A DNA stretch of 64,000 nt from Pseudomonadota bacterium (GTDB lineage Bacteria; Pseudomonadota; Gammaproteobacteria; Burkholderiales; Ferrovaceae). The notes beneath the pieces are model-generated. The model did not search any database. It was not told the DNA's origin and worked only from the letters and a program-made list of their open reading frames with translations. The position numbers were made by a program, and so were the translations under genes. Shown here piece after piece: positions 17,037-26,325 of this stretch. Positions within the stretch are counted from its first letter, which is position 1. The number at the start of each line of letters is the position of its first letter. The stretch covers positions 1 through 64,000 of the forward strand of contig JAKABO010000001.1 of NCBI GenBank assembly GCA_021796835.1. The letters run 5' to 3'.

Positions 17037-17582
17037 ATGCGGTGTGTACGGTTTCCGAAATCTTTCTCCCTGCTTGGACTGACTTTCCTGGCCCTGACTT
17101 CCTGTGCCACGAAACAGGACGCCAAGTTGCCGGCATCCCTGACTCCCCCCTCAGATCAGAAAATGATCCTGCAGGCCATGGGGGAGGGCGTACAGACGTA
17201 TGCCTGTGAAAAAAACGGCGACAATGCCTATACCTGGGTGGCACAGGGACCGGTGGCCGATCTCTACGACGGGACAGGGAATGCCCTGGCCAGCCTGGTG
17301 AAGGGGCCGCGCTGGAGCATGAAGGATGGGACTGCCCTCACCGGAGTGGCGGTCGTGGCCAGTGCGCCTGCGCCCAAGGAAGGCGAGGATATTCCCTGGG
17401 TCTTGTGGAAGGGTGGCGATGCAGTGGGCAGTGGCTCCCTGGCGCACGCGACGAGCATCCGGCAAATTCATACGCGGGGTGGCCTGGCCCCGGCGAAGGG
17501 ATGTACGGCAGAAAAAGTAGGCAAGGTGACCAAGGTGACCAAGGTGACCTATACGGCCACTTACCAATTTTTTGCACCCTGA
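17037..17582 (+). CDS. DUF3455-like lipoprotein
   Basis: A 181-residue secreted protein. A short basic start is followed by a hydrophobic stretch and the lipobox LTSC at about residues 20-23, so it should be lipid-anchored after signal peptidase II cleavage. The mature part, with VQTYAC, ADLYDGTGNALASLVKGPRW and WVLWKGG, resembles DUF3455 proteins of unknown function. Near the C-terminus three copies of a 9-bp unit encode KVTKVTKVT. ATG 17037 is chosen because it yields the signal peptide and follows a good promoter. It lies 10 bp before the SDR gene. Confidence 0.78.
   Translation: MRCVRFPKSFSLLGLTFLALTSCATKQDAKLPASLTPPSDQKMILQAMGEGVQTYACEKNGDNAYTWVAQGPVADLYDGTGNALASLVKGPRWSMKDGTALTGVAVVASAPAPKEGEDIPWVLWKGGDAVGSGSLAHATSIRQIHTRGGLAPAKGCTAEKVGKVTKVTKVTYTATYQFFAP
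17523..17549 (+). repeat. Triple 9-bp tandem repeat in the lipoprotein gene
   Basis: AAGGTGACC is present three times in tandem and encodes a repeated Lys-Val-Thr. Copy-number change would keep the reading frame. Confidence 0.85.
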
Positions 17583-17592
17583 GGAGTAAAGC

Positions 17593-18348
17593 ATGATGAG
17601 TTCCCCTTCCCGAATCGTGATTGTGACTGGTGCCACTTCGGGCATCGGTGAGGCGACGGCCCGTACCCTCATTGCCCAGGGTTATGGGGTGCTGGGGAAT
17701 GGGCGCAATGCCGGCAAGTTGCAGGAACTGGAACGTCAGTGGGGTCCGCATTTTCATGGAGTGGCCGGAGATATCACAGAGGAGGCCGTGCAGGCGCAGT
17801 TGTTCAGCGCTGCCCAGGCCTATTTCGGACAGCCCGCCAATGCCGTGGTGGTCAACGCCGGGCGCGGCCTGGGTGGGTCTGTGACCGAGGTCGATCTGTC
17901 CCGTTTCGAAGAGATCCTGAAACTGAATGTGACGGCCACCCTTTCGCTCATGCAAAAATCGGCTCAGCACCTGCGTCCGCAGGTGGATTATCCTCGTCGG
18001 GGCGGAGACATCGTGGTGATCGGCTCCGTGGTGGGCCGCCATATTTCTCCCTTCAGCGCCGTGTATGGATCGACCAAATTTGCCGTGCACGCACTGGTGG
18101 AAGGATTGCGTCGGGAAGTGGGGCCGCAGGGTATCCGGGTCAGTTTGGTAGAGCCCGGCCTGGTATTGAGCGGCTTTCAGGAGGGGGCGGGGTATTCGGC
18201 GGGAATGGTCGACACCTTCAAGGGTAACTTCGGCCCCCTTCTGGTTGGAGAAGATATTGCGCAGGCCATTCACTATATCCTCAGTCGTCCGCCCCATGTT
18301 CATGTCAGCGACATCCTGATTCGCCCCACGCGCCAGGACTACCCCTGA
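17593..18348 (+). CDS. Short-chain dehydrogenase/reductase
   Basis: A 251-residue classical SDR. The cofactor motif TGATSGIGEATART is at about residues 13-26 and the structural VVNAGRG near 85. The active-site serine is in VVIGSVVG, and the catalytic pair is in YGSTK, so all catalytic residues are present. GAGGAGTAAAGC before the ATG is a strong ribosome-binding site. It may be cotranscribed with the lipoprotein gene. The substrate is unknown; similarity to the YdfG-like NADP-dependent hydroxy-acid dehydrogenase group is possible. Confidence 0.85.
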   Translation: MMSSPSRIVIVTGATSGIGEATARTLIAQGYGVLGNGRNAGKLQELERQWGPHFHGVAGDITEEAVQAQLFSAAQAYFGQPANAVVVNAGRGLGGSVTEVDLSRFEEILKLNVTATLSLMQKSAQHLRPQVDYPRRGGDIVVIGSVVGRHISPFSAVYGSTKFAVHALVEGLRREVGPQGIRVSLVEPGLVLSGFQEGAGYSAGMVDTFKGNFGPLLVGEDIAQAIHYILSRPPHVHVSDILIRPTRQDYP

Positions 18349-18429
18349 GTTTTGAGCCCCGACTGGCGGGCTATGCGATAATGTCCGGTTTCGACAGTGG
18401 GGCCTTGCAGGGTCCGTTCAGGAGGAATC

Positions 18430-19503
18430 ATGAAAATCGCCGTATTGCCTGGAGATGGCATTGGACCCGAGATCGTGGCCGAGGCCCTCAAGATACTGGA
18501 AGTTTTGCGCGCCGAAGGAGTTTCCCTGGAACTGGAGGTGGCCCCAGTGGGTGGGGCGGCGGTGGATCAGACGGGAGATCCCCTGCCTCCGTCCACTTTG
18601 ACGCTTTGTGAACAGGCTGATGCCGTCCTGTTCGGCGCCATCGGCGGTCCGCGGTATGATGCCCTGCCCCGGGAACAGCGTCCCGAGCGGGGTCTATTGC
18701 GTTTGCGCAAGGCCATGGACCTGTTTGCCAACCTGCGTCCCGCCCAGGTTTTTCCCGAACTGGTGGCGGCTTCCACGTTGCGTCCCGAGGTGGTCTCCGG
18801 CCTGGATATCCTGATCGTCCGGGAGTTGACGGGCGACATCTATTTTGGTGAGCCGCGCGGGCTCCGGACCAATGCGGCGGGTGAACGGGAAGGCTTCAAT
18901 ACCATGGTCTACGCCGAATCGGAAATCCGGCGCGTGGCCCACTGGGGGTTTCAGGCCGCCATGCGTCGCCAGCGGCGGCTTTGTTCCGTGGACAAGATGA
19001 ACGTGCTGGAGTGCACACAGTTGTGGCGTGACGTGGTGACGGAAATCGCCCCCGAGTATCCCGAGGTAACCTTGAGTCACATGCTGGTGGATAACGCGGC
19101 CATGCAACTGGTGCGCCATCCCCGTCAATTTGATGTCATCGTCACCGGCAACCTCTTCGGGGACATTCTCTCCGATGAGGCTTCCATGCTGACGGGGTCT
19201 ATCGGCATGTTGCCTTCGGCCTCCCTGAATGCCCGTGGCCAGGGCTTGTATGAGCCCATTCATGGCAGTGCTCCGGATATTGCCGGGCAAGGCAAGGCCA
19301 ATCCTCTGGCCCAGATCCTGTCGGTTGCCATGATGTTCCGTTACTCCCTGCATCGGTCCGATCTTGCCGACCGGATCGAACAGGCCGTGCGCTCCGTGCT
19401 GGCTCAGGGCATCCGGACGGCCGATATTGCCCAGGCCGGTGAAGGGATCGTGTCTACCGGTCAAATGGGCGACGCGGTGGTGAAGGCCTTGCAGGCCGGT
19501 TGA
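18430..19503 (+). CDS. leuB: 3-isopropylmalate dehydrogenase
   Basis: Third enzyme of leucine synthesis, oxidatively decarboxylating 3-isopropylmalate. The 357-residue protein starts [20 protein letters not shown]. It carries [14 protein letters not shown], and [14 protein letters not shown] with the catalytic lysine. [26 protein letters not shown] and [20 protein letters not shown] follow, all diagnostic. GGAGGAATC precedes the ATG. In many betaproteobacteria leuC and leuD sit just upstream; here an SDR gene does. It starts the leuB-asd-truA-trpFBA-accD run. Confidence 0.98.
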   Translation: MKIAVLPGDGIGPEIVAEALKILEVLRAEGVSLELEVAPVGGAAVDQTGDPLPPSTLTLCEQADAVLFGAIGGPRYDALPREQRPERGLLRLRKAMDLFANLRPAQVFPELVAASTLRPEVVSGLDILIVRELTGDIYFGEPRGLRTNAAGEREGFNTMVYAESEIRRVAHWGFQAAMRRQRRLCSVDKMNVLECTQLWRDVVTEIAPEYPEVTLSHMLVDNAAMQLVRHPRQFDVIVTGNLFGDILSDEASMLTGSIGMLPSASLNARGQGLYEPIHGSAPDIAGQGKANPLAQILSVAMMFRYSLHRSDLADRIEQAVRSVLAQGIRTADIAQAGEGIVSTGQMGDAVVKALQAG

Positions 19504-19514
19504 GGAGACGATTC

Positions 19515-20642
19515 ATGAAAACCGTTGGGCTGGTGGGATGGCGGGGGATGGTGGGATCGGTGCTGATGCAACGCATGAGCGAAGAGGGAGATTTCGCGCA
19601 CTTCACGCCGCATTTCTTCAGTACCTCGCAAGTGGGCGGGGTGGGTCCGGCCCTCGGCGGTGCGGCAGCGCCGCTGCAGGATGCCCATGATCTCGATGCC
19701 CTGGCGGCTCTCGATATCATCGTTACCTGTCAGGGCGGGGAATATACCCAGCAGGTGCACGGGGCCTTGCGCGCGCGGGGCTGGACCGGTTACTGGATCG
19801 ACGCCGCATCCACGCTGCGCATGAAGGCGCATGCCTTGATCATTCTCGATCCGGTCAACCGTACGGTCATCGAAAAGGGGCTGGCGGCGGGGGTGCGGGA
19901 CTTCGTGGGCGGCAACTGTACCGTCAGTCTCATGCTGATGGCCTTGGGTGGGCTCTTTCAGGCCGGATGGGTGGAGTGGGTCTCGGTCATGACCTATCAG
20001 GCAGCGTCGGGTGCCGGGGCCCAGAACATGCGCGAACTGCTTCAGCAGATGGGTGTGTTGCACGGTGCGGTGGCCACGGCCCTGGAGGATCCGGCCGGGG
20101 CCATTCTCGACATCGACCGGCAGGTCACTGAAACCTTGCGCTCCTCCGGGTTGCCCACCGGGAATTTTCGTGGCGTTCCCCTGGCCGGGAGTGTGATTCC
20201 CTGGATCGACGTGCCTGTGGAGCACGGTCAAAGCAAAGAGGAATGGAAGGGTGGGGCGGAGTGTAACAAGATCCTGGGTCTGCCGCCCTTTCGGAGTCCG
20301 GGCAGTATTCCCGTGGATGGCTTATGCGTTCGGGTGGGGGCAATGCGTTGTCATTCCCAGGGACTGACCATCAAGTTGCATCGTTCCGTACCCTTGCCCG
20401 AGGTGGAGGCACGGATCGCCGAGGCCAATGAATGGGTCCGCGTCATTCCCAACGAACGTGAAGCCAGCGAACGATTTTTGACCCCGGCGGCGGTAAGTGG
20501 CACCTTGCAGGTTCCCGTGGGACGTTTGCATACCCTGGCCATGGGGCCCGAGTATCTGGGGGCTTTCACGGTGGGCGATCAATTGCTGTGGGGCGCTGCC
20601 GAACCGCTGCGCCGCATGTTGCGTCTTCTTCTGGATCGTTGA
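19515..20642 (+). CDS. asd: Aspartate-semialdehyde dehydrogenase
   Basis: Reduces aspartyl phosphate to aspartate semialdehyde, the branch point to lysine/diaminopimelate, threonine and methionine. The 375-residue length and the start [21 protein letters not shown] match the gamma/beta-proteobacterial type. The catalytic cysteine is C135 in [24 protein letters not shown] and [10 protein letters not shown] in the second half fit substrate binding. It begins 11 bp after leuB. Confidence 0.98.
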   Translation: MKTVGLVGWRGMVGSVLMQRMSEEGDFAHFTPHFFSTSQVGGVGPALGGAAAPLQDAHDLDALAALDIIVTCQGGEYTQQVHGALRARGWTGYWIDAASTLRMKAHALIILDPVNRTVIEKGLAAGVRDFVGGNCTVSLMLMALGGLFQAGWVEWVSVMTYQAASGAGAQNMRELLQQMGVLHGAVATALEDPAGAILDIDRQVTETLRSSGLPTGNFRGVPLAGSVIPWIDVPVEHGQSKEEWKGGAECNKILGLPPFRSPGSIPVDGLCVRVGAMRCHSQGLTIKLHRSVPLPEVEARIAEANEWVRVIPNEREASERFLTPAAVSGTLQVPVGRLHTLAMGPEYLGAFTVGDQLLWGAAEPLRRMLRLLLDR

Positions 20643-20645
20643 GCG

Positions 20646-21416
20646 ATGGGGCGAATTGCCTTGGGCGTGGAATATCAAGGCAGTGGCTTTCATGGCTGGC
20701 AGCGCCAGCATCGGGACCTGACGGTACAAGGCGTTCTGGAAGGCGCGCTGGCGGCGGTGGCGGGAGAACCCATTGGCGTGATTGCGGCAGGGCGTACTGA
20801 CCGGGGGGTGCATGCCACCGGTCAGGTGGTTCACTTCGATACTTTCGTGGCGCGTCCCCTCCAGGCCTGGGTGCGCGGCACCAATACCCACTTGCCGCCT
20901 ACGGTTGCAGTTTTGTGGGCCCGGTCGGTGGCCGAACCTTTCCATGCGCGTTTTTCGGCCCGTTCGCGCACGTATCGTTATCGTCTGCTCAGTCATCCGG
21001 TACGCCCGGCTTATGCCTGCGGTGTGTTGGGGTGGACGCATCGCCCTCTGGCCCTGGAAAAATTGCGCGCGGGATGTGGATGGATACTCGGCACCCATGA
21101 TTTCAGCGCCTTTCGCGCCGCGGAGTGCCAGGCCAAAACGCCGGTCAAGACGCTGTTGCGGGCCGAAGTGGAGGCAGTGGGGGAAGAATTTCATTTTACT
21201 TTTCAGGCGGATGCTTTTCTCCAGCATATGGTGCGCAATCTGGTAGGCGCCCTGGTTCAGGTGGGCAGTGGTGCGATGCCCCCTGAATGGATGGCGGAAT
21301 TGTTGCAGCAGGGTGATCGCACCCGGGCCGCGCCGACCTTTGCGCCGGAGGGCCTTTGCCTGAGCGCAGTGGAGTATGATGAAGCATGGAATTTGCCGGA
21401 GGGGCGCCAGGAATGA
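20646..21416 (+). CDS. truA: tRNA pseudouridine(38-40) synthase TruA
   Basis: Isomerises uridines 38, 39 and 40 in the anticodon arm. The 256-residue protein starts GRIALGVEYQGSGFHGWQRQ. The catalytic aspartate D52 is in AAGRTDRGVHATGQVVHF. FRAAECQAK and FLQHMVRNLVGALVQVGSG in the C-terminal half are typical. It begins 3 bp after asd and overlaps trpF by four bases (ATGA). A FimV-like gene, which commonly separates asd and truA in betaproteobacteria, is absent. Confidence 0.97.
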   Translation: MGRIALGVEYQGSGFHGWQRQHRDLTVQGVLEGALAAVAGEPIGVIAAGRTDRGVHATGQVVHFDTFVARPLQAWVRGTNTHLPPTVAVLWARSVAEPFHARFSARSRTYRYRLLSHPVRPAYACGVLGWTHRPLALEKLRAGCGWILGTHDFSAFRAAECQAKTPVKTLLRAEVEAVGEEFHFTFQADAFLQHMVRNLVGALVQVGSGAMPPEWMAELLQQGDRTRAAPTFAPEGLCLSAVEYDEAWNLPEGRQE

Positions 21417-22051
21417 GAACCCGCGTCAAGGTGTGCGGCCTGACCACGGTGGAAGATGCGCTGGAAGTGGCAGCAGCCGGGGTGGATGCGGTGGGGTTGG
21501 TCTTTTATCCTCCCAGTGTCCGCGCACTCGGCCTGGAACAGGCGCAGGCCATCCGGGCGGCTTTGCCCCCCTTCGTCAGCGTGGTGGGACTGTTCGTCGA
21601 TGCTTCCCGGGACACCATCGAACGGACTCTGGCGGCGGTTTCCCTGGATTGTCTCCAGTTCCACGGCGATGAGACTGCGCTCGACTGTGTGGGTTACGGG
21701 GTGCCCTATATCAAGGCGGCGCGCGTTCACGAGGGCTTTGATTTGGTACAATTCGCGGCATGCCATGAAAAGGCTCAGGGAATTCTGGTGGATGCTTTCG
21801 TTCCGGGACTTCCTGGCGGTACCGGGCAGACTTTCGACTGGGCGGTGTTGCCGCGTCGATTACCCTGTCCTCTGGTGCTGTCCGGCGGTTTGACCGCCCA
21901 TAACGTTGGGGAGGCGGTCAGGACGGTCCATCCCTGGGCGGTGGATGTGAGCAGTGGCGTGGAGCGGACACCGGGGCGGAAGGATCCTCTGCGCGTACAG
22001 CATTTTTTGGAAGCGGTGGCGAAGGCCGATGGTTTTGACAGGGAGAAGTGA
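21413..22051 (+). CDS. trpF: Phosphoribosylanthranilate isomerase
   Basis: Carries out the Amadori rearrangement in tryptophan synthesis. The 212-residue single-domain TIM barrel starts [13 protein letters not shown] with the catalytic cysteine. FYPPSVRAL follows, and [15 protein letters not shown] forms the phosphate-binding end. ATG 21413 gives a four-base overlap with truA and matches the family N-terminus better than an ATG nine codons upstream. Its stop overlaps the trpB start by one base, so trpF and trpB are coupled. Confidence 0.97.
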   Translation: MRTRVKVCGLTTVEDALEVAAAGVDAVGLVFYPPSVRALGLEQAQAIRAALPPFVSVVGLFVDASRDTIERTLAAVSLDCLQFHGDETALDCVGYGVPYIKAARVHEGFDLVQFAACHEKAQGILVDAFVPGLPGGTGQTFDWAVLPRRLPCPLVLSGGLTAHNVGEAVRTVHPWAVDVSSGVERTPGRKDPLRVQHFLEAVAKADGFDREK

Positions 22052-23250
22052 TGAACGTGTATGATTTGCCGGACCAGGAAGGGTATTTCGGTCCCTATGG
22101 GGGGACCTTCGTATCCGAAACTCTGATGGCCGCCATCGAGGAACTCAAGACGCAGTACGAACGTTACCGCCAGGACCCGGAATTCTTGACCGAGTTGGCC
22201 CATGAGTTGCATCACTATGTGGGGCGCCCCAGCCCGATCTATCATGCCAAACGGTTATCCGAACATTTGGGGGGGGCACAGATCTACCTGAAACGTGAGG
22301 ATCTCAACCATACCGGTGCCCATAAGGTCAATAACACCATCGGTCAGGCGATGCTGGCCCGGCGCATGGGCAAGCCGCGCGTCATTGCTGAAACCGGGGC
22401 CGGCCAGCATGGAGTGGCGACCGCCACCGTGGCCGCACGTTATGGCATGGAATGTGTGGTCTACATGGGGGCAGAGGATGTGCGGCGCCAGGCCCAGAAC
22501 GTCTACCGCATGAAGTTGCTGGGCGCTCGGGTGGTGCCGGTGGAAAGCGGCTCCAAAACCCTCAAGGACGCCTTGAATGAAGCCATGCGTGACTGGGTCA
22601 CCCACATCGACGATACCTTCTACATCATTGGTACGGTGGCCGGTCCCCATCCTTACCCCACCATGGTGCGCGATTTCAACGCGGTGGTGGGGCGCGAGTG
22701 TCTGACTCAGATGCCCGACCTGGTGGGGCGCCAGCCCGATGTGATTTTGGCGTGTGTGGGCGGAGGGTCCAATGCCATGGGGATTTTTTATCCCTACATC
22801 CTGCAGGAGTCGGTCCGCCTGATCGGGGTGGAGGCCGGAGGAGACGGCCTGTCCAGCGGACGCCACGCTGCGTCCCTGTCCGCCGGGGTTCCCGGGGTAT
22901 TGCATGGCAACCGCACCTACCTGCTGCAGGACGCGCACGGCCAGATCATCGAAACCCATTCCATTTCGGCGGGACTCGATTATCCGGGCGTGGGACCGGA
23001 GCACGCCTGGCTCAAGGACAGTGGCCGGGCATCCTATGTGGCCATCACCGATGGAGAAGCCCTTCAGGCTTTCCATACCCTGTGCCGTCTGGAAGGGATT
23101 CTGCCGGCTCTGGAATCCAGTCATGCCGTGGCCCAGGCCATGAAGATGGCCCCTGTGCTGGGGAAGGATCAGATTATTCTGGTCAACCTGTCCGGGCGTG
23201 GGGACAAGGATATGGCGACGGTGGCCGAACGCAGTGGCTTGCATCTTTAG
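22051..23250 (+). CDS. trpB: Tryptophan synthase beta chain
   Basis: Condenses indole with serine using pyridoxal phosphate. The 399-residue TrpB1-type protein has the PLP lysine K92 in [10 protein letters not shown]. The allosteric [14 protein letters not shown] region and the phosphate-cup [12 protein letters not shown] are present. The ending [11 protein letters not shown] is characteristic. Its start shares a base with the trpF stop. It lies 12 bp before trpA, the usual partner that channels indole. Confidence 0.98.
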   Translation: MNVYDLPDQEGYFGPYGGTFVSETLMAAIEELKTQYERYRQDPEFLTELAHELHHYVGRPSPIYHAKRLSEHLGGAQIYLKREDLNHTGAHKVNNTIGQAMLARRMGKPRVIAETGAGQHGVATATVAARYGMECVVYMGAEDVRRQAQNVYRMKLLGARVVPVESGSKTLKDALNEAMRDWVTHIDDTFYIIGTVAGPHPYPTMVRDFNAVVGRECLTQMPDLVGRQPDVILACVGGGSNAMGIFYPYILQESVRLIGVEAGGDGLSSGRHAASLSAGVPGVLHGNRTYLLQDAHGQIIETHSISAGLDYPGVGPEHAWLKDSGRASYVAITDGEALQAFHTLCRLEGILPALESSHAVAQAMKMAPVLGKDQIILVNLSGRGDKDMATVAERSGLHL

Positions 23251-23262
23251 GAGAGGTTGATT

Positions 23263-24066
23263 TTGTCGCGAATTGCATCTACTTTTGCACACCTGTCCGG
23301 TTTGAACCGGAAGGCTCTGATCCCGTTTTTTACCGTGGGCGACCCGTTACTGGAGTTGGCTGTCCCGACCATGCGGGCGTTGGTATCCGGGGGGGCCGAC
23401 ATCCTGGAACTGGGGATTCCTTTCTCCGACCCCATGGCCGATGGTCCCACGATCCAGCGCGCCAGCGAGCGTGCCTTGCAGAACGGGGTGACCCTGACCG
23501 ACGTGCTGGCCGTGGTGTCCGAGTTCCGTCTGACGGACGACCAGACCCCGGTGGTACTGATGGGGTACGCCAATCCGATCGAACGTCTGGGGCTCGATGC
23601 CTTTGCGGCGCAGGCTCGGGACGCCGGGGTGGATGGCGTGCTGGTGGTGGACTATCCTCCCCTCGAGGCGCGCCATCTGAAGGCTGCGCTGTCCCTGGTC
23701 GGGATCGATACCATCTTCCTGCTGTCGCCCACCACGACGGAGCAGCGCATGCGTGAAATCGCGCAACTTGCCACGGGATACCTGTACTATGTCTCCTTGC
23801 GGGGCGTGACCGGCGCGGGACATCTGGAGGTGGAGGCAGTGGCTGCCCAGGTGGCCCGTATTCGTTCCTGCGCCAGGGTTCCGGTGGGGGTGGGTTTTGG
23901 CATTCGCGATGGAGCCACGGCCCGACGTTTGTCGGAAGTTGCCGATGCGGTGGTGGTCGGGTCACGCCTGGTCGAAGAAATCGAGGCCAGTATCCCGACG
24001 GAGGTGCCTCACCGCGCAGAGACGCTGATGCGTCAATTTCGTCTTGCCATGGACGGTGCCCAATGA
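23263..24066 (+). CDS. trpA: Tryptophan synthase alpha chain
   Basis: Cleaves indole-3-glycerol phosphate to indole for TrpB. The start is most likely TTG 23263, which gives [11 protein letters not shown] as in the family and sits six bases after GGAGAGG; a TTG two codons upstream would overlap the ribosome-binding site. The 267-residue protein has catalytic E49 in [11 protein letters not shown] and D60 in [16 protein letters not shown] and [11 protein letters not shown] form the phosphate site. It overlaps accD by four bases (ATGA). Confidence 0.97.
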   Translation: MSRIASTFAHLSGLNRKALIPFFTVGDPLLELAVPTMRALVSGGADILELGIPFSDPMADGPTIQRASERALQNGVTLTDVLAVVSEFRLTDDQTPVVLMGYANPIERLGLDAFAAQARDAGVDGVLVVDYPPLEARHLKAALSLVGIDTIFLLSPTTTEQRMREIAQLATGYLYYVSLRGVTGAGHLEVEAVAAQVARIRSCARVPVGVGFGIRDGATARRLSEVADAVVVGSRLVEEIEASIPTEVPHRAETLMRQFRLAMDGAQ

Positions 24067-24938
24067 GTTGGTTCAAGAAACTATTGCCCCCGCGCATCAA
24101 GCGCGACAAGAAAAACGTCAAGGGATCGGTGCCTGAAGGGCTGTGGGTCAAGTGCCCTTCCTGTGAGGTGGTGCTCTATCGCACGGATCTCGAGGCCAAT
24201 TTGCACGTCTGTCCCAAGTGTGCGCATCATTTGCGTATTACGGCGCGCATTCGTCTGGACGGTTTTCTGGATCCGGAGGGACGGGTGGAACTGGGTGCGG
24301 AAATCGTGCCCATCGATCCGCTCAAGTTCAAGGACAGTCGACGCTACACCGAACGGCTGAGCGAGGCTCAAACCAGTACGGGCGAAACGGATGCCCTGGT
24401 GGTCATGCAGGGTTTTCTCGAGGGAATGCCCATCGTGGCGGCGGCCTTCGAATTTGAATTCATGGGGGGGTCCATGGGGTCCGTGGTGGGGGAGCGATTC
24501 GTGCGCGCGGTCCAGGCAGCCCTCGATTCCCAATGTCCCTTCGTGTGTTTTCTGGCCAGTGGGGGGGCGCGCATGCAGGAGGGATTGCTTTCCCTGATGC
24601 AGATGGCCAAGACTTGTGCTGCATTGACTCGTTTGGCCGAAGCCCGTTTGCCCTACATCTCGGTGTTGACCGACCCCACTATGGGCGGGGTATCCGCCAG
24701 TTTTGCCATGATCGGGGATGTGGTGATTGCCGAACCCAATGCCCTGATCGGTTTTGCCGGACCCCGGGTGATCGAGCAGACGGTCCGTGAGGTATTGCCC
24801 GACGGGTTTCAGCGTTCCGAGTTCCTGCTGGCCAAGGGCGCCATCGACATGATCATGGATCGACGCCAGCAGCGCGCGCGCATCGCCAATCTGTTGAGCA
24901 TCCTGACCATCGATCCCGAGGAAGTGTCCGCCCTTTGA
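24063..24938 (+). CDS. accD: Acetyl-CoA carboxylase carboxyltransferase subunit beta
   Basis: With AccA forms the carboxyltransferase that makes malonyl-CoA. The 291-residue protein has the N-terminal zinc finger C31, C34, C50 and C53 (CPSC...CPKC). The crotonase-type core contains [17 protein letters not shown] and [35 protein letters not shown] and [14 protein letters not shown] follow. It is translationally coupled to trpA. In most relatives folC follows; here a SPOR-domain gene comes next after 4 bp. Confidence 0.98.
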   Translation: MSWFKKLLPPRIKRDKKNVKGSVPEGLWVKCPSCEVVLYRTDLEANLHVCPKCAHHLRITARIRLDGFLDPEGRVELGAEIVPIDPLKFKDSRRYTERLSEAQTSTGETDALVVMQGFLEGMPIVAAAFEFEFMGGSMGSVVGERFVRAVQAALDSQCPFVCFLASGGARMQEGLLSLMQMAKTCAALTRLAEARLPYISVLTDPTMGGVSASFAMIGDVVIAEPNALIGFAGPRVIEQTVREVLPDGFQRSEFLLAKGAIDMIMDRRQQRARIANLLSILTIDPEEVSAL

Positions 24939-24942
24939 CCGC

Positions 24943-25635
24943 ATGGAAAACAACCCTGACCTTCAATTGATGCGTCAGCGTCATCGCCAGCGCCTGATCG
25001 GGGTGGGCGTGCTGGCTTCGTTGACGGCCGTGGGCGTTCCCCTGTTGCTCGACCAGGCGCGTGCGCCCAAGGAGGGAACCGTCAGTCCGACGCCCTCTCC
25101 GGCGCCCGTCGTTCCCGTGGTGCCGCAACTCTACAGTGCGGCGCCGGCGACGGGATCCTCTGCGGGAGGCTCCAGGGGAACCTCCCCCGCTGCACAGAGC
25201 GGCGTGGTGATCAAGGAGGAACTGGTGGACCTGTCGGCTGAAAAGGAAGCCACGCCTTCGTCGACGGCGGTTCCCGTGCGGAAATCCCACCCCCAGGTGT
25301 CCGGGAACGAACCGGTGGTCGTCAAGGCCAAAACGGGGGCGGTCAGTCCTGTCCTGGCGAAGGAAGAGGCCGCCGACAAAAGGACGGCGGCGACCACAGG
25401 AACGGAGATCTGGATCCAGGTGGGGGTGTTCGCCCATCAGGAACGGGTGACTCAACTGGAAAAAAAATTGCTCAAATTGGGATTTCCCCCTCGCGTCGAC
25501 GCCCTCGAGTCGACAGGGACGCCCCGTTGGCGGGTGCGTATCGGCCCTTTCCCCAGCGAACCCGCACTGGGTTCTGCCCTGCAACGGCTGAACCAGTTGG
25601 GGGTGCAGGGCATACGGGTGTCATCGCCTCAATAG
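24943..25635 (+). CDS. SPOR-domain protein (DedD-like)
   Basis: A 230-residue inner-membrane protein with one membrane segment (about residues 18-36). A low-complexity Pro/Ala/Val/Thr periplasmic linker runs from about 45 to 140. A C-terminal SPOR domain starts at WIQVGVFAHQERV and ends at GIRVSS. SPOR domains bind denuded glycan strands at the division septum, and position after accD fits DedD. Its 3' end overlaps the convergent cvpA gene by 7 bp. Confidence 0.88.
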   Translation: MENNPDLQLMRQRHRQRLIGVGVLASLTAVGVPLLLDQARAPKEGTVSPTPSPAPVVPVVPQLYSAAPATGSSAGGSRGTSPAAQSGVVIKEELVDLSAEKEATPSSTAVPVRKSHPQVSGNEPVVVKAKTGAVSPVLAKEEAADKRTAATTGTEIWIQVGVFAHQERVTQLEKKLLKLGFPPRVDALESTGTPRWRVRIGPFPSEPALGSALQRLNQLGVQGIRVSSPQ

Positions 25636-26207
25636 TGGAAGAGGCGGGACAGGGCGGGGGGTAACCAGCCCAGAACCCGGTGCACGCCCGGCATGGCATA
25701 GGGCAGGAGGCGCGCCTCTTTCCAGCTGGCCTGGTGCGGCAAGGGAGTGAGCCCGGCCAGCAGGAGCAGCGCCAGAACGATCAATCCCCCGCGCAGCAAG
25801 CCGAACAATGCGCCCAGCAGCCCATCCAGGGAACCCAGTCCGATCTTTTTGACGATGCGTTGGAGCAGGGTACTGACCAACCGTACCAGAATCAGGACCC
25901 CTACAAAAATCAACAGGAAAGCCAGTACCCAGCGCAGGACTTCCTGGGCTATCCAGGGATGCAGGGCATTGACCAACTTTTCGCTCCAGGCGTGCGCCAC
26001 CCAGAAGGCCAGCAGCCAGCTGACCAGACTGAAAAATTCCCGCACCATGCCGCGGATCCAGCCGAACAGGGTGGAAAGCAGCAGTATCCCTGCCAGCAGC
26101 AGGTCTATCCAGGTATAGGTGGCAAAGTAGGTCCAGAGAGAACTGTGCAGGATATCGTCGATCAAGGAGCGGACTCCCGACAAAAGGAAGGCTGCCCATT
26201 CTAACAT
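25629..26207 (-). CDS. cvpA: CvpA-family membrane protein
   Basis: A 192-residue protein with four or five membrane helices. TYTWIDLLLAGILLLSTLFGWIRGMVREFFSL, split over helices, is the family signature. LLGALFGLLRGGLIVLALLLL follows in the second half. CvpA is named for colicin V production in E. coli, and its molecular role is not settled. I start at ATG 26207, which has GAGGGGCA upstream. In relatives it lies between dedD and purF on the same strand. Here it is inverted, ending in a 7-bp tail overlap with dedD and divergent from purF. Confidence 0.9.
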   Translation of the reverse strand: MLEWAAFLLSGVRSLIDDILHSSLWTYFATYTWIDLLLAGILLLSTLFGWIRGMVREFFSLVSWLLAFWVAHAWSEKLVNALHPWIAQEVLRWVLAFLLIFVGVLILVRLVSTLLQRIVKKIGLGSLDGLLGALFGLLRGGLIVLALLLLAGLTPLPHQASWKEARLLPYAMPGVHRVLGWLPPALSRLFHY

Positions 26208-26325
26208 TGCCCCTCGTTCCGGTGATGGGACTGCGGGGTAAAATTCGAGCCGTGGGGTTTCCCCGCCGTCCAACCGATAAATCCGCTAAAATGACGCCTT
26301 GTCATACTCTGTGAGGACAGGGCTC

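Noticed and set aside
18352..18382. TTGAGC and GATAAT upstream of leuB as a promoter
   Set aside because: The spacer is 19 bp and both elements are imperfect. It may contribute but is not strong enough to list.
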